64,000 nt of DNA from Acidobacteriota bacterium (GTDB taxonomy: Bacteria > Acidobacteriota > Terriglobia > Acidiferrales > UBA7541). The stretch is from contig JACQDE010000049.1 of the NCBI GenBank assembly GCA_016201285.1, forward strand, positions 45,480 to 109,479, given 5' to 3'. Position numbers and translations under genes: made by a program. Position 1 is the stretch's first letter, and each line of letters begins with the position of its first letter. The notes under the pieces are model-generated. The model worked only from the letters and a program-made list of their open reading frames with translations. It was not told the origin of the DNA and did no database searches. Positions 43,581 to 53,800 of this stretch are shown here, one piece after another.

Positions 43581-44350
43581 CGAGCGGGTGTCAGCAGTCC
43601 GGCGGCTCCCTGGTCCACAACCCACAACAACCGGCCGTTCACAGGACGCACGAGTTCTGCGGGAAAACGCGGCGCGCCCTTTGCCGGGTGCTCCACGCGG
43701 CGCAGGACTTCGCGCAGCGTCTCCGCCTTTTCCCTTCCACAGGCGAGAAACACCACGGTGGCGGCGTTGTTGAGCACGGGAAGCGTGAGGGTAATCCACT
43801 CCGTGTTTAACGAGGCGTCGCGCGTGGCCACGGCGAGGCGGTCCTGGACGCCGAGCGCCTCCGAACCGGGAAAGAGCGCGGCGATGTGCCCGTCCGGCCC
43901 CATCCCCAGCAAGGCGAGATCGAAGCGCGGAAGTTTGCCGGGCTGGAGATCGAAGAACCGGCGCAGCTCCGCCTCGTATTCGCCGGCGGCCGCCGCGGCG
44001 TCGGGATTCTCCGCGGGGACGCGGTGAATATTTTCCGCCGGCAGCGTCACTCGCGAGAACATCGCGGCCTGCGCTTTGCGGTAATGATTGTCGGCGTGAT
44101 CGGGAGGAACGTGGCGCTCATCGCCCCAGAAAAAGTGGCTCTTCTCCCAGGGCAGTAGCGTGCGGAAGGTGGGCTGGGTGGCGAGCAGCTCGTAGAGCGC
44201 CAGGGGCGTGTTGCCGCCAGCCAGGGCCACGGTGAAGCGGCCCTGCCTGCCGGCGGACTCCTTGGCGCAGCGCACCAGCTCGCCGGCCGCGGCCCGGGTG
44301 AGCTCTTCGGCGTCTTTCACAATGCGAATTTCAGGAGCAAGGGCCTGCAT
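43577..44350 (-). CDS. pgl: 6-phosphogluconolactonase
   Basis: Hydrolyses 6-phosphogluconolactone in the oxidative pentose phosphate pathway. The protein (about 257 residues from the ATG at 44350; an in-frame TTG at 44380 is less likely) has the family motifs VALAGGNTPLALYELLA, HFFWGDERHVPPDHADNHY and LGMGPDGHIAALFPGSEAL. It lies downstream of glk and pgi on the same strand, a glucose-6-phosphate gene set. Its 3' end overlaps the convergent hybrid kinase gene by four bases. Confidence 0.93.
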   Translation of the reverse strand: MQALAPEIRIVKDAEELTRAAAGELVRCAKESAGRQGRFTVALAGGNTPLALYELLATQPTFRTLLPWEKSHFFWGDERHVPPDHADNHYRKAQAAMFSRVTLPAENIHRVPAENPDAAAAAGEYEAELRRFFDLQPGKLPRFDLALLGMGPDGHIAALFPGSEALGVQDRLAVATRDASLNTEWITLTLPVLNNAATVVFLACGREKAETLREVLRRVEHPAKGAPRFPAELVRPVNGRLLWVVDQGAAGLLTPAR

Positions 44351-44419
44351 GGTCTCTGTGGTGCCGCTTCCGGAAAACAATGCTTTGGCCGGCGAAGACT
44401 TCTTTTCGCAGCAACAGCC

Positions 44420-45415
44420 TCAAGCCATGAGGGCGCGGCGCGCCGCGCCCACGAGCGCGGCCCGCTCATTCAGGATAATCCTGAGCGGCATGGTTTCCAA
44501 GAGGGGGCGCATGCGGCCCTTGGCGAGAAAGGCATCGCGGAAAGCCGGCGCCTGCAACTTCGGGAGAATCCTCGGGGCGATGCCGCCACCGATATAGACG
44601 CCGCCGGTGGCCAGGAACTTCAGTGCCACATTTCCGGCCTCGGCGCCGTAGAGCTCGACAAATAGATCGAGCGCCTTCTCGCAAAGCGGAGATTTCCCTG
44701 CCAGTGCATTTCGCGAGATCACCGGCGCCGGATCGCCCTGCCGCATCTCTTCGGCGAGCCACGCTGGTTCGTCGCCGTGGCCGGTGTCGCGAAGAAACCC
44801 GTACACGTTGACCAGTCCCGGGCCGGAAAGAACCCGCTCCCAGCTCACATGAGGAAATTTCTGCAGCAGCCAGCGGTGCAATTCGAGATGCAGCACGCTT
44901 GCGGGAGCAAATGACGAATGACCGCCTTCGCAGGCAAAGGGGCGGTGCGCGCGGCCGTCCCAGTAAAGACCTGCTTCGCCCAGGCCGGTGCCGGCAGAAA
45001 TGAGCGCGGCATTGCCCTGCGCGCCGGGTGCGCCTTCGCTGATTGCGGCAACGTCCTCCGGAACGAGCGCAGCAATGCCGTAGGCATTCGCCTCGAGGTC
45101 GTTAATGAGCAGGACCTCTCCGGGAGGGAGGCGCAACTCAGCGGCGAGCGAGTCTGCTTCGACCACCCAGGGCAGATTCGTGGCCACGCAGCGCCGGTTG
45201 CGGATCGGGCCGGCCACGCCGAAACAGGCGCGGGTAACGTGCGCGCCGTGGCGGGAGGCGAACTCGCGCACAATGTCGCAGAGGCCGGGGTAGTCGCGGC
45301 TTGGAAAGGCGCCTTCCGCGAACGGTGGCGTGTCCGCACGGACTGCGGAGGCGTCTTCGCGCCGGAAAAGAGCAAGCCGCGTGTTTGTGCCGCCGATATC
45401 ACCGGCGAGAATCAT
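44420..45415 (-). CDS. glk: Glucokinase
   Basis: Phosphorylates glucose with ATP. The 331-residue product from the ATG at 45415 begins MILAGDIGGTNTRLALF, the phosphate-binding loop of bacterial-type glucokinases, and has LINDLEANAYGIAAL and GTGLGEAGLYWDG. A longer open frame upstream is not used. It stands between pgi and pgl and feeds both glycolysis and the pentose phosphate route. Confidence 0.94.
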   Translation of the reverse strand: MILAGDIGGTNTRLALFRREDASAVRADTPPFAEGAFPSRDYPGLCDIVREFASRHGAHVTRACFGVAGPIRNRRCVATNLPWVVEADSLAAELRLPPGEVLLINDLEANAYGIAALVPEDVAAISEGAPGAQGNAALISAGTGLGEAGLYWDGRAHRPFACEGGHSSFAPASVLHLELHRWLLQKFPHVSWERVLSGPGLVNVYGFLRDTGHGDEPAWLAEEMRQGDPAPVISRNALAGKSPLCEKALDLFVELYGAEAGNVALKFLATGGVYIGGGIAPRILPKLQAPAFRDAFLAKGRMRPLLETMPLRIILNERAALVGAARRALMA

Positions 45416-45476
45416 CCGAGCGTTTATTGAACTCCTGGACAAAGAGAAGACCCTACCACAGAGAACACAGAGACCG

Positions 45477-47210
45477 CTACGCCAGGACGCGGCGGATTGC
45501 AGCCAGTAAAACCGCAAGGCCGGCGCCGACGTCTGTACCGAGATGAACGCGGAGCGCGCGGCGGCGCCGCTCCACAAGCACTTCGAAATCGCCGCGGGCC
45601 TGCGCCGCCTTCACCACACCAAAGGAGTACTTCGCGCCGGGCACGGGAAGGTCCACGGCATCATCGCAAGTGATTTGAAGAAAGACGCCGGTATTGGGGC
45701 CGCCCTTGTAAGCCTGTCCGGTGGAGTGCAGGAAGCGCGGCCCGAAGCCCAAGCAGGTGGCCACGCGGCGCGCATCGCGAACCGCGTGGCGAATCTGCTG
45801 GAGCCGCTGCTCGTGCGCGGCGTTCATTTCCACGTAGGCGAGCAGAGCGAAATAGTCGCGGGGCACAATGCGATTCAAGTGCGCGCGAAGATATCCGGCG
45901 AGCGAGCGGTCGCTGCCCGCAAGGCCGGCGAGCGCCGACGCATTGGCGGCATCGGTGAAGAGCTGGACGCCACCTTCGCTCAGAAGGGGCGTTTCCTCAG
46001 GAAAGGCGCCGGCCTGTTCGTAGGCTTCGGTGAGGTTGCGCGTTTCGACCTTGCTGGCTTCAACGTCGGGCTGGTTGAACGGATGGACGGCGAGGACGGA
46101 ACCGGCGACGGCGGTGGCGATTTCCCAACGGAAGAATTCGGCGGCCAGGTCGTACGGGTCGCGCAGAGAAACGCACACCACCGGATGCCCGGCCTGCTCC
46201 AGGGCTGCGACGGCGCCATCCTGAACCGGGTCCGGCGCCGAGGCGAGCCGCAGGTAAACGAAGATTCGGTCGTCTCCATAGAGCGCGGGTTCGGCGAGCT
46301 GCTCGCGGTCCACCGGGATGAGCGCCTTCCCTTCCTTGCCCGTGGATTCAGCGAGCAACTGCTCGAGCCACGCGCCGAGGCCGAAGACCTGTGGGGAGGA
46401 GACAAGCGTGACCTTGTCGCGGCCGCTCCTGGCCGCAACGCCAAGGAGCGTGCCGAGGACCAAGCCCGGATTTCTCTCCACCTCGATCTCCGCGGAGCAG
46501 GCACAGACCATCTCGCGTGCACGGGTGAGGAGCTGCTTCCAGTCGAGACCCATCACCGCCGCGGGCACGAGCCCGAAATTCGAAAGAGCGGAATAGCGAC
46601 CGCCGACGCTGGGCACACCGAAGAAGATTTTCCGGAACCCGTCTCGTTCGGCCACTCGCTGCATTTTCGAACCCGGGTCGGTAATGGCAACGAAATGCTT
46701 CCCTGCCGTGGCGGAACCTGCGGCCTGCTTCGCGCGCTCAAAGAAATACTGCTTGAAGATATTGGGCTCGAGCGTGCTGCCGGACTTACTGGCGACGATG
46801 AAGAGAGTCTTCGCGAGATCCATCCGTTCTTCGCAGGATTTCACCTGCGCCGGGTCGGTGGAATCGAGGACGTGGAGCGCGGGATAGCCCGGCTGCCGGC
46901 CGAATGTTCCGGCAAGGACTTCGGGGCACATGCTGGAGCCGCCCATGCCGAGCACCAGGGCATGGGTGAATCCTTCGTGCCGGATTTCATCGGCGAAGGC
47001 GGCGAGCTCGCGGCACTGTTCGGCGGTGGTTTTGGTAAGGTCAAGCCAGCCGAGCCAGTTGGCTTCGTCGCTGCCGGTCCAAAGCAAAGCATCGCGACCC
47101 CACAGGCGCGAGACCTTCTTGTCGCGGCGCCAGTCGTCGAGGGAGGCGCGGACAGCGGCGGCGAAAGCGTCAGGCAAGGAGTAGGTGAGTTGAGCTGAGT
47201 TCTCGGACAT
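45477..47210 (-). CDS. pgi: Glucose-6-phosphate isomerase
   Basis: Interconverts glucose-6-phosphate and fructose-6-phosphate. The 577-residue product from the ATG at 47210 has two SIS-type sugar isomerase domains: ALVLGMGGSSMCPEVLAGTF and IVASKSGSTLEPNIFKQYFF, and further LSNFGLVPAAVMGLDW and a C-terminal GPRFLHSTGQAYKGGPNTGV. It belongs to the subgroup found as the C-terminal half of transaldolase/Pgi fusions, but no transaldolase precedes it here. The upstream frame to 47387 is not used. It heads pgi-glk-pgl. Confidence 0.92.
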   Translation of the reverse strand: MSENSAQLTYSLPDAFAAAVRASLDDWRRDKKVSRLWGRDALLWTGSDEANWLGWLDLTKTTAEQCRELAAFADEIRHEGFTHALVLGMGGSSMCPEVLAGTFGRQPGYPALHVLDSTDPAQVKSCEERMDLAKTLFIVASKSGSTLEPNIFKQYFFERAKQAAGSATAGKHFVAITDPGSKMQRVAERDGFRKIFFGVPSVGGRYSALSNFGLVPAAVMGLDWKQLLTRAREMVCACSAEIEVERNPGLVLGTLLGVAARSGRDKVTLVSSPQVFGLGAWLEQLLAESTGKEGKALIPVDREQLAEPALYGDDRIFVYLRLASAPDPVQDGAVAALEQAGHPVVCVSLRDPYDLAAEFFRWEIATAVAGSVLAVHPFNQPDVEASKVETRNLTEAYEQAGAFPEETPLLSEGGVQLFTDAANASALAGLAGSDRSLAGYLRAHLNRIVPRDYFALLAYVEMNAAHEQRLQQIRHAVRDARRVATCLGFGPRFLHSTGQAYKGGPNTGVFLQITCDDAVDLPVPGAKYSFGVVKAAQARGDFEVLVERRRRALRVHLGTDVGAGLAVLLAAIRRVLA

Positions 47211-47405
47211 GGTGGAACCGTTTCCCGGGGCGCAGCAGAGGAAAGAGTAGCAGAGGTCTTGCAGAATTGGCAGGACCGATCGCGCCGGATACGGAAGACG
47301 CCGGCAACGTCCATGTCCCACTTCCGGGGCAGGCCGGATTGGCATGAGCATGGGCACGCGCTCGCAAAAGGCGTGCGGCGGTGTCAAATAGCGTGGCTGT
47401 AAGAA

Positions 47406-47867
47406 TTACCGTCTGGAGGAAGCGCGCTTGCCGGAGCGGCGGCGGGGCGGGCGGCGATACCGCTTGGCGGCGCGAGCAAGATCGGCAAGTGTGTTTTGCT
47501 CCAGCATGGCCACGGCACGCTCGCGGAGATCTTTCCAGGCATCGTGCAGCGGGCAGGTGGGTCCTTCCCCGCACCGGGCCAGACCCATCGCACAGCGGTT
47601 CACGGGATCAACCATGTTCATCGCCTGGACAATCGCCAGAAGAGGAATCTGGCCCGCAGGCGAAGCGAGTTCATAGCCTCCGTGGAGACCTTTGAACGAA
47701 CGGATCAGCCGGCGATGGGCGAGCGTCTGGAGAATTTTCCAGAGGAAGGGCATGGGAATTTTCTCCGCGCTGGAAATGGCCTTTGCGCCGGTGAGCTTGC
47801 CGGGCGGCTGGGTGGCCAGAAACGTCATGGCGCGGATGGCGTATTCGGCGGTGCGTGAGAAAAGCAT
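47406..47867 (-). CDS. Rrf2-family transcriptional regulator with three cysteines
   Basis: A 153-residue winged-helix regulator from the ATG at 47867 (MLFSRTAEYAIRAMTFLATQ). The wing and dimer helix have KGLHGGYELASPAGQIPLLA, and the C-terminal part has C-x7-C-x5-C (CAMGLARCGEGPTC), which fits an Fe-S cluster as in NsrR/IscR/RsrR proteins. Such proteins sense nitric oxide, iron-sulfur status or redox. The divergent hemerythrin-like gene is a plausible target. The basic C-terminus (RRPPRRRSGKR) is an extension. Confidence 0.88.
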   Translation of the reverse strand: MLFSRTAEYAIRAMTFLATQPPGKLTGAKAISSAEKIPMPFLWKILQTLAHRRLIRSFKGLHGGYELASPAGQIPLLAIVQAMNMVDPVNRCAMGLARCGEGPTCPLHDAWKDLRERAVAMLEQNTLADLARAAKRYRRPPRRRSGKRASSRR

Positions 47868-48082
47868 ACTAATGGACCTTGCACTCCAGATTTGATGCCC
47901 ACCAGGCCGGAGCCAGGGTTCCCTGCTCGGTGTGCGTGCCGGAGGGCCCGCGGTTGCGCCTTCTGCCACAGGTGTGGGGCAATTCCCGCAGAAAAGCACG
48001 CTGACTACTGGAGTGGGGTATCCACAATTGACGTAAAACCCTCATTTTCGTGCTTTGTGCCTGCGCCTTCGCCTGTCGTCTT

Positions 48083-48098
48083 TGGCAATTGGAGTGCC
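48083..48098 (+). promoter_or_regulatory. Possible sigma-54 promoter or operator of the hemerythrin-like gene
   Basis: TGGCAATTGGAGTGCC has the GG-N10-GC spacing of a sigma-54 promoter (TGGCA at -24, TGC at -12) and lies 54 bases before the start codon at 48152. With one more base (48083-48099) it is also an inverted repeat TGGCA-N7-TGCCA, so it could instead be an operator, for example for the divergent Rrf2 regulator. The region 47868-48151 contains no gene. Confidence 0.4.
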
Positions 48099-48151
48099 AG
48101 AACAAACGGGCGTGACGCGATTTCCCTGCTCCACGGAGGTATTGGGCCGCC

Positions 48152-48706
48152 ATGTATGAAGCCACTGCCATGCTCCGACAGGACCACGACGCGATCCTGA
48201 AAATGCTGGACGCCACCGAGCAGGTGGCGGGGCAACTGCGTAGCGGAAAGCAAGTGGCGTCCGACATTCTGAGCGGGCTGCTGGAGTTCTTCCAATTGTT
48301 CGCCGACCGCTGCCATCACGGCCGGGAGGAAGACCTGCTGTTCCCGCTGCTCGAGAGCAAGGGCATGCCGCGGGCGGGCGGGCCGATCGGCGTCATGCTG
48401 CATGAGCACGATCTGGGACGTGACCTGATCCGGCAGATGAAGGAATCCGGACAGGCCTATGGCGGAGGCGACACCGCCGCCGGAGCGCGTTGGGCAGTGG
48501 CCGCGATGGGTTACGCGCCGCTGCTGCGCGAGCACATCTTCAAGGAAAACAACATCCTGTTCATGATGGCGGAACGCATGTTGAGCGATGAGGAGCAACG
48601 GAATCTCGCGGCCGAGTTCGAAAGGGCGGAGCTGGAAAAAATGGGTGCCGGCACGCACGAGCGGTTGCACAAGCTGATGGACACGTTGCTGGCGGAAATC
48701 GCTTAA
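48152..48706 (+). CDS. Hemerythrin-like HHE-domain protein
   Basis: A 184-residue four-helix protein with the iron-ligand pattern: LRQDHDAIL (first histidine), CHHGREEDLLFP (histidine and glutamate), MLHEHDLGRDL and LLREHIFKENNILF. It should bind a di-iron centre that senses or carries oxygen or nitric oxide. GGAGGT lies 11 bases upstream of the ATG. It is divergent from an Rrf2 regulator, which often controls such genes. No DNA-binding or signalling domain is attached. Confidence 0.87.
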   Translation: MYEATAMLRQDHDAILKMLDATEQVAGQLRSGKQVASDILSGLLEFFQLFADRCHHGREEDLLFPLLESKGMPRAGGPIGVMLHEHDLGRDLIRQMKESGQAYGGGDTAAGARWAVAAMGYAPLLREHIFKENNILFMMAERMLSDEEQRNLAAEFERAELEKMGAGTHERLHKLMDTLLAEIA

Positions 48707-48752
48707 GTTTGAGGCCGCCAAGCCGACAGTACAAGGGAGGAAACACAAAACG

Positions 48753-50078
48753 ATGTTCGCGCGACAAATGAAGATGCTGACGCTCGTGGGGCTCCTCGTG
48801 CTGGGAGTGACGCTCCCGGCTGCGGGACAGGACAAGAAGGCAACCGCTCCGGCAAAGTCCGAGCCGAAGGCCAAGCGGGTGGAATTCGGCGTGGAAATGC
48901 GCTGGCGGAATGAGTTCCGCGACAATCTGGATTTCAAACCGGCGGACGACTTTGATGGCTACACCGGGCAGCGCATTCGCATCCACATGCGCGCCAAGCT
49001 GACGCCCAACCTGATTTTCTTCGTGCAAGGGCAGGACGTCTGGATCTTCGATCAGCGCAACGACAAGACCATCCACGACCTGGCGACGAACCTCTATCAG
49101 GCCTATTTCGACTGGAAACCGAAGGGAAGCAAGCGCTGGGAACTGCGCGCTGGCCGCCAGGAGTGGATCTATGGCGAAGAGCGGGTGCTGGGCGCGTTCG
49201 GCTGGGACACCGTGGGCCGCGCATTTGACGCGGCACGCGTGCGCTACAAGAGCGGCGCGTGGTCCAGCGACTTCTTCTGGGGCCGCGTGACGAACGTGCG
49301 GCGCGCCGGCGCGAAGGCCCGCGCGGGCGAGCAGGACCTCTCCGGCGGCTACATTACGCGGGCGCCGAAGGATTCGCCAGGCAAGACGGAGATCTACGGC
49401 CTTTTCCTCCGCGACGGCCTGCGCACCAAGGGCGAGATTGCTTCCAACCCGTTCGAGACTGTGCGGATCTTCACCGCGGGCTTCCGCCGCGTGTGGCAGC
49501 CAAAGACCGGCTGGCGCTATTCGTTCGAGCACGCCTGGCAATTCGGCAAGCGCGGCCCGGACGCGCACGCCGCAGCAATGGTGGTCGCGACGGGCGGCTA
49601 CATGTGGGGCGCAAAAAAGTGGAAGCCGCGGGTGCAGGCGGAGTACGACTTCGCCAGCGGCGACGGCAATCCAACCGACGGGAAGTCACACGAGTTCAAT
49701 AACCTTTTCCCCACCAACCATCCCTTCTACGGCTACGCGGACCTGGTCGGTCTGCGGAACCTGCACGACCTCCGGTTCACGGCGGCGGCGACCCCGCATC
49801 CGAAGCTAACGCTGGAAGCCGATTACCACCACTTCTGGCTGGCCACCGAGCGCGGGCCGTGGAAAAACGCCGGCGGCCGCGTGATGGGCTTCGATCCGAC
49901 CGGGGCTTCCGGGCGCAACCTCGGCGACGAGGTGGACTTCACCGCGCGCGTGCCGGTGCACAAGCACCTGCAACTGCTCGGCGGTTTTTCGGTGTTTGTG
50001 CCGGGACGCTTCGCCGAGAGAACGCGCGGTTCGGAAACGCACAAGTGGGGCTACATCCAGACGCTGGTGCGGTTCTAG
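48753..50078 (+). CDS. AlgE-like outer-membrane beta-barrel (alginate-export domain)
   Basis: A 441-residue exported protein with a signal peptide (about 1-25, LTLVGLLVLGVTLPAAGQDK) and a beta-barrel pattern ending in phenylalanine (LVRF). The alternating motifs (RIRIHMRAKLTPNLIFFVQG, AGRQEWIYGEERVLG, FDAARVRYKSGAWSSDFFWG) match the alginate export family PF13372. It probably forms an outer-membrane channel; the substrate is unknown and no polysaccharide genes are nearby. The gene begins 46 bases after the hemerythrin gene and may be co-transcribed. Confidence 0.85.
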   Translation: MFARQMKMLTLVGLLVLGVTLPAAGQDKKATAPAKSEPKAKRVEFGVEMRWRNEFRDNLDFKPADDFDGYTGQRIRIHMRAKLTPNLIFFVQGQDVWIFDQRNDKTIHDLATNLYQAYFDWKPKGSKRWELRAGRQEWIYGEERVLGAFGWDTVGRAFDAARVRYKSGAWSSDFFWGRVTNVRRAGAKARAGEQDLSGGYITRAPKDSPGKTEIYGLFLRDGLRTKGEIASNPFETVRIFTAGFRRVWQPKTGWRYSFEHAWQFGKRGPDAHAAAMVVATGGYMWGAKKWKPRVQAEYDFASGDGNPTDGKSHEFNNLFPTNHPFYGYADLVGLRNLHDLRFTAAATPHPKLTLEADYHHFWLATERGPWKNAGGRVMGFDPTGASGRNLGDEVDFTARVPVHKHLQLLGGFSVFVPGRFAERTRGSETHKWGYIQTLVRF

Positions 50079-50187
50079 CGCCCGGCTGTCCCACAGGCGC
50101 CGTTCACATTGCGGGGCTTGCGCGCACTCCTTCGGGAGCATCTGCGCCGGGCCACTTCCCTTTTCTGATTGAAAGCCGGAGATCTCG

Positions 50188-50769
50188 CTACGCGCCGCGC
50201 TTGCGCTCGATGCGCGCGCGTTCCAGGTATCGTCCGGTTTCGACTTCCACGCGGACGGTCTCGCCGCTGGCAATAAAGAGCGGCACCTGGATCAGCACGC
50301 CGTTCTCGAGCGTGGCTGGTTTCCAGGTGTTGTCCTGCTGAGAGTGGAACGGCGGCGCGGTGTCCGCCACGCGGGCCTCGACCGCGGCAGGAAAAACCAT
50401 GCTGATCGGCCGGCCGTCGAAGAACTCCACCGGCAACTTCATTCCTTCCTGAAGAAACTTCTCCGCGGGACCCAGGATGGCGCGGGGGATTTCCACTTGC
50501 TCGAACGTGTCCGGGTTCATGAAGGTGCAGCTCGCGGGGTCGCCGTAGAGGAACTCCATCGTCTGCCGCTCGGCGTCGAGGGCTTCGAGGCGCTCGTCGG
50601 GACGGAAGTGCGGCTCCCACATGCGGCCAGACGAGACGTTGCGCAGCTTCGTCTTCACTACGCCACCGGCCTGGCCGGCGCCGGCCTTAAACTCCGCATC
50701 GAGGACTTTGTAGATCTGGCCTTCCATCCGGATGGCCATGCCGGCTTTCAATTCCGAGGCGTTGACCAC
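50188..50769 (-). CDS. EF-P-like translation factor with altered modification loop
   Basis: A 193-residue protein with the three OB-type domains of elongation factor P, including a C-terminal KPATLENGVLIQVPLFIASG and ETVRVEVETGRYLERA. EF-P rescues ribosomes stalled at polyproline. The first-domain loop normally reads KPGKGxAFVR with a modified lysine or arginine. Here residues 28-39 read KAGAGQAGGVVK, two residues longer and without the basic tip. It is therefore either a divergent EF-P or a paralogue, and a canonical efp may exist elsewhere. It is divergent from the fusion gene at 50894. Confidence 0.85.
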   Translation of the reverse strand: MVNASELKAGMAIRMEGQIYKVLDAEFKAGAGQAGGVVKTKLRNVSSGRMWEPHFRPDERLEALDAERQTMEFLYGDPASCTFMNPDTFEQVEIPRAILGPAEKFLQEGMKLPVEFFDGRPISMVFPAAVEARVADTAPPFHSQQDNTWKPATLENGVLIQVPLFIASGETVRVEVETGRYLERARIERKRGA

Positions 50770-50893
50770 GGCAGGGACTCCGCAGACGGGCTGAGAAAGA
50801 TTCTAGCGCAGTTTGCGCGCGTCGAGGCGGAAGCGATACTCTTACGGCCGCGTGTCCGTTTCATTCTTGGCGGCAGAAAGTCTTTCGGCACCC

Positions 50894-53800
50894 ATGGTCA
50901 ATGTCAAATTCGAATTGCCAACCTTCAGCGAGCAGGATGCCCTGCGGATCGCGCGTGAGTGCTACGGCCTCGAGGGCGCGGTCCGACCTTTGCCCAGCGA
51001 GCGCGACCAGAACTTCCATTTGCGGACGGTGAAAAGCCAAGAATTTGTGCTGAAGATCGCCAACATGGCGGAGCAGTTGGAAATTCTCGATCTGCAGAAC
51101 AAGGCGATGGAGCATGTGGCCGCGCGCGCCCCTTCCCTGTGCGTGCCGCGCGTGTGCGCCACGCCGTCGGGCGAGAAGATCACGACGACCACCGCGGCCA
51201 ATGGGGCGATGCATTTCGTGCGCCTTCTGACCTACTTGCCCGGCAAACTCTTCGCCCACGTCAGCCCGCACACGCCGGCGCTGCTGCGGAGCCTGGGCCG
51301 CGCGATGGGCTCGATGGACCGCGCGCTCGAGGACTTCACGCATCCGGCCGCCGAGCGCCCGTTGAAATGGGATCTGCGGCGTGCGGGCTGGATCCGCGAG
51401 TACGCGCCGCGGATCGCTGACGCGGGGCGGCGCGCGATCGTCGAGCACTTGTTCGCGCAGTTTGAGACTGAGGTTCTGCCCGCGCTTCCCACGCTGCGCG
51501 CGAGCGTCATCTACAACGACGCAAACGACTACAACGTGCTGGTCACCGAAGAAGACCCCGAGCAGCGGCGCGTCGCCGGCGTGATTGATTTCGGTGACAT
51601 GCTGTTTTCGAATATCGTGTGCGAACTGGCGGTGGCGTGCGCGTACGCCATGCTGCGCAAAGCGGACCCCATCGCCGTAGCAGCGCAGATCGTCGCGGGC
51701 TATCACGAAGTGTTTCCGCTCACCGAGCGAGAACTCGAAGCGCTCTTCCCGCTGATCTGCGCCCGCTTGTGCGTCAGCGTGACCAACTCCAACTACCAAC
51801 GCGAAGTCGAGCCGAATAACAAATACCTGACCATTACCGAAGATTCAGCATGGGTGCTGCTCGAACAACTGGAGAAGGTGCACCCACGGTCCGCCGAGTA
51901 CGCTTTTCGTCAGGCTTGCGGCGTGCCGGCCTGCCCCCGAACGGCAGCGGTGGTGCAGTGGTTGAAGGAGCATGTGCAAAGCGTTGGGCGGCTGGTCGAG
52001 CCGGACTTGAAGACCGCAAAGACGATCACCTTCGACCTAAGCGCCGGAAGCCGCGAGATCGCCAATCCGGCAGAGCTTGCCGATGTGTGCGCCTTTACGC
52101 GGAAGCTTTTTGATCGAATCAGCGCGGCCGGCGCAAGGGCCGGAATCGGCCGGTACGACGAAGCGCGGCTTCTCTACACAAGCGCGTTGTTCAAATCGGA
52201 CGGTGATTGCGGCCCCGAATGGCGCACCGTGCATCTGGGGCTGGATATTTTCATGGAACCCGGCTCGTCCGTGTTCGCGCCGCTCGATGGCGTCGTGCAC
52301 AGCTTTCGCAACAACGCCGCAGCGCTCGATTACGGCCCGACGGCTATTCTGCAACACGCCGTGGATGGCGGCGCGCTGCATTTCTTCACGCTGTACGGGC
52401 ACTTGCGCGCGGACTCGCTGGAAAACCTGAGAAAAGGAATGCCCGTGAAGCAGGGCGCGCGCATCGGCAGGATCGGCGACGCTGCCGAGAACGGCGGATG
52501 GCCGCCACACCTGCATTTTCAAATCATCACCGACATGCTTGGCCGGCAGGGGGATTTCCCCGGCGTGGCGCGGCCGAGCGAGCGGGCGATCTGGCTGAGC
52601 CTGAGTCCGGACCCGAATCTGATCGCGGGCTTACCCACGGGTGATGCGGCGGCGCCGGGAATGAGCGCCGAGGAGATCGTCGCCGCGCGCCGGCAACGCA
52701 TCGGTCCAAATCTGAGCATCTCCTACCGCAAACCGCTCAAGATTGTGCGCGGCTGGATGCAACACCTCTATGACCAGGACGGGCGGCGATATCTCGACGC
52801 GGTGAACAACGTGCCGCACGTGGGGCACAGCCATCCGCACGTCGTGCGCGCCGCGCAGGAGCAGGTGGCCGTGCTGAACACGAACACGCGCTATCTTCAC
52901 GAGAATATCGTGCGATATGCCGAGCGACTCTGCGCCACGCTTCCCGAGCCGCTGCGCGTCTGCTTCTTTGTGAATTCCGGCAGCGAGGCCAACGAACTGG
53001 CGCTGCGTTTGGCGCGCACGCACACCGGAAGAAAAGAAACCATCGTTGTGGAGGGGGCATATCACGGCAACACAACCAGCCTGGTCGAAATCAGCCCTTA
53101 CAAGTTCGACGGGCCGGGAGGTGGGGGTGCGCCGCCGCACGTGTTCAAGGCGCCGTTGCCGGACGTGTACCGCGGCCGCTACAAGAGGAATGACCCGCGC
53201 GCAGGCGAGAAGTACGCGGGGCACGTCGCAGAGACGATCGAGACAATCCGGCGGCGCGGGGGCAACGTCAGTGCGTTCATCAGCGAGTCACTGCCGAGTT
53301 CGGCGGGGCACGTCATTCCGCCGGAAGGCTATCTGAAAAATGTGTACGCGCACGTGCGCGCGGCCGGCGGAGTGTGCATCGCGGATGAAGTGCAGGTGGG
53401 CTTCGGGCGCAGCGGGACGCACTTCTGGGCGTTCGAGGCGCAGGCGGTCGTGCCAGACATCCTCACGCTGGGCAAGCCCATCGGGAACGGGCATCCGCTG
53501 GGAGCAGTGGTGACCACGCGCGAGATTGCGGAGTCGTTCGCGAGCGGCATGGAATTCTTCAGCACGTTCGGCGGCAACCCTGTTTCGTGCGCGATCGGAA
53601 TCGCAGTGCTGGACGTGTTGGCCGAAGAGCGTTTGCAGGAAAATGCGCAGCGCACCGGCGCGCGCCTGATGGAAGGCTTGCACAGATTGATGGCGAAGCA
53701 TCCGTTGATTGGGGATGTGCGCGGGATGGGATTTTTTATCGGCGTTGAGCTCGTGCGGGACCGTGATTCACTCGAGCCGGCGGCAAAAGAGGCCGACTAC

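Noticed and set aside
45543..47198. 551-residue plus-strand open frame
   Set aside because: Antisense to pgi. No domain.
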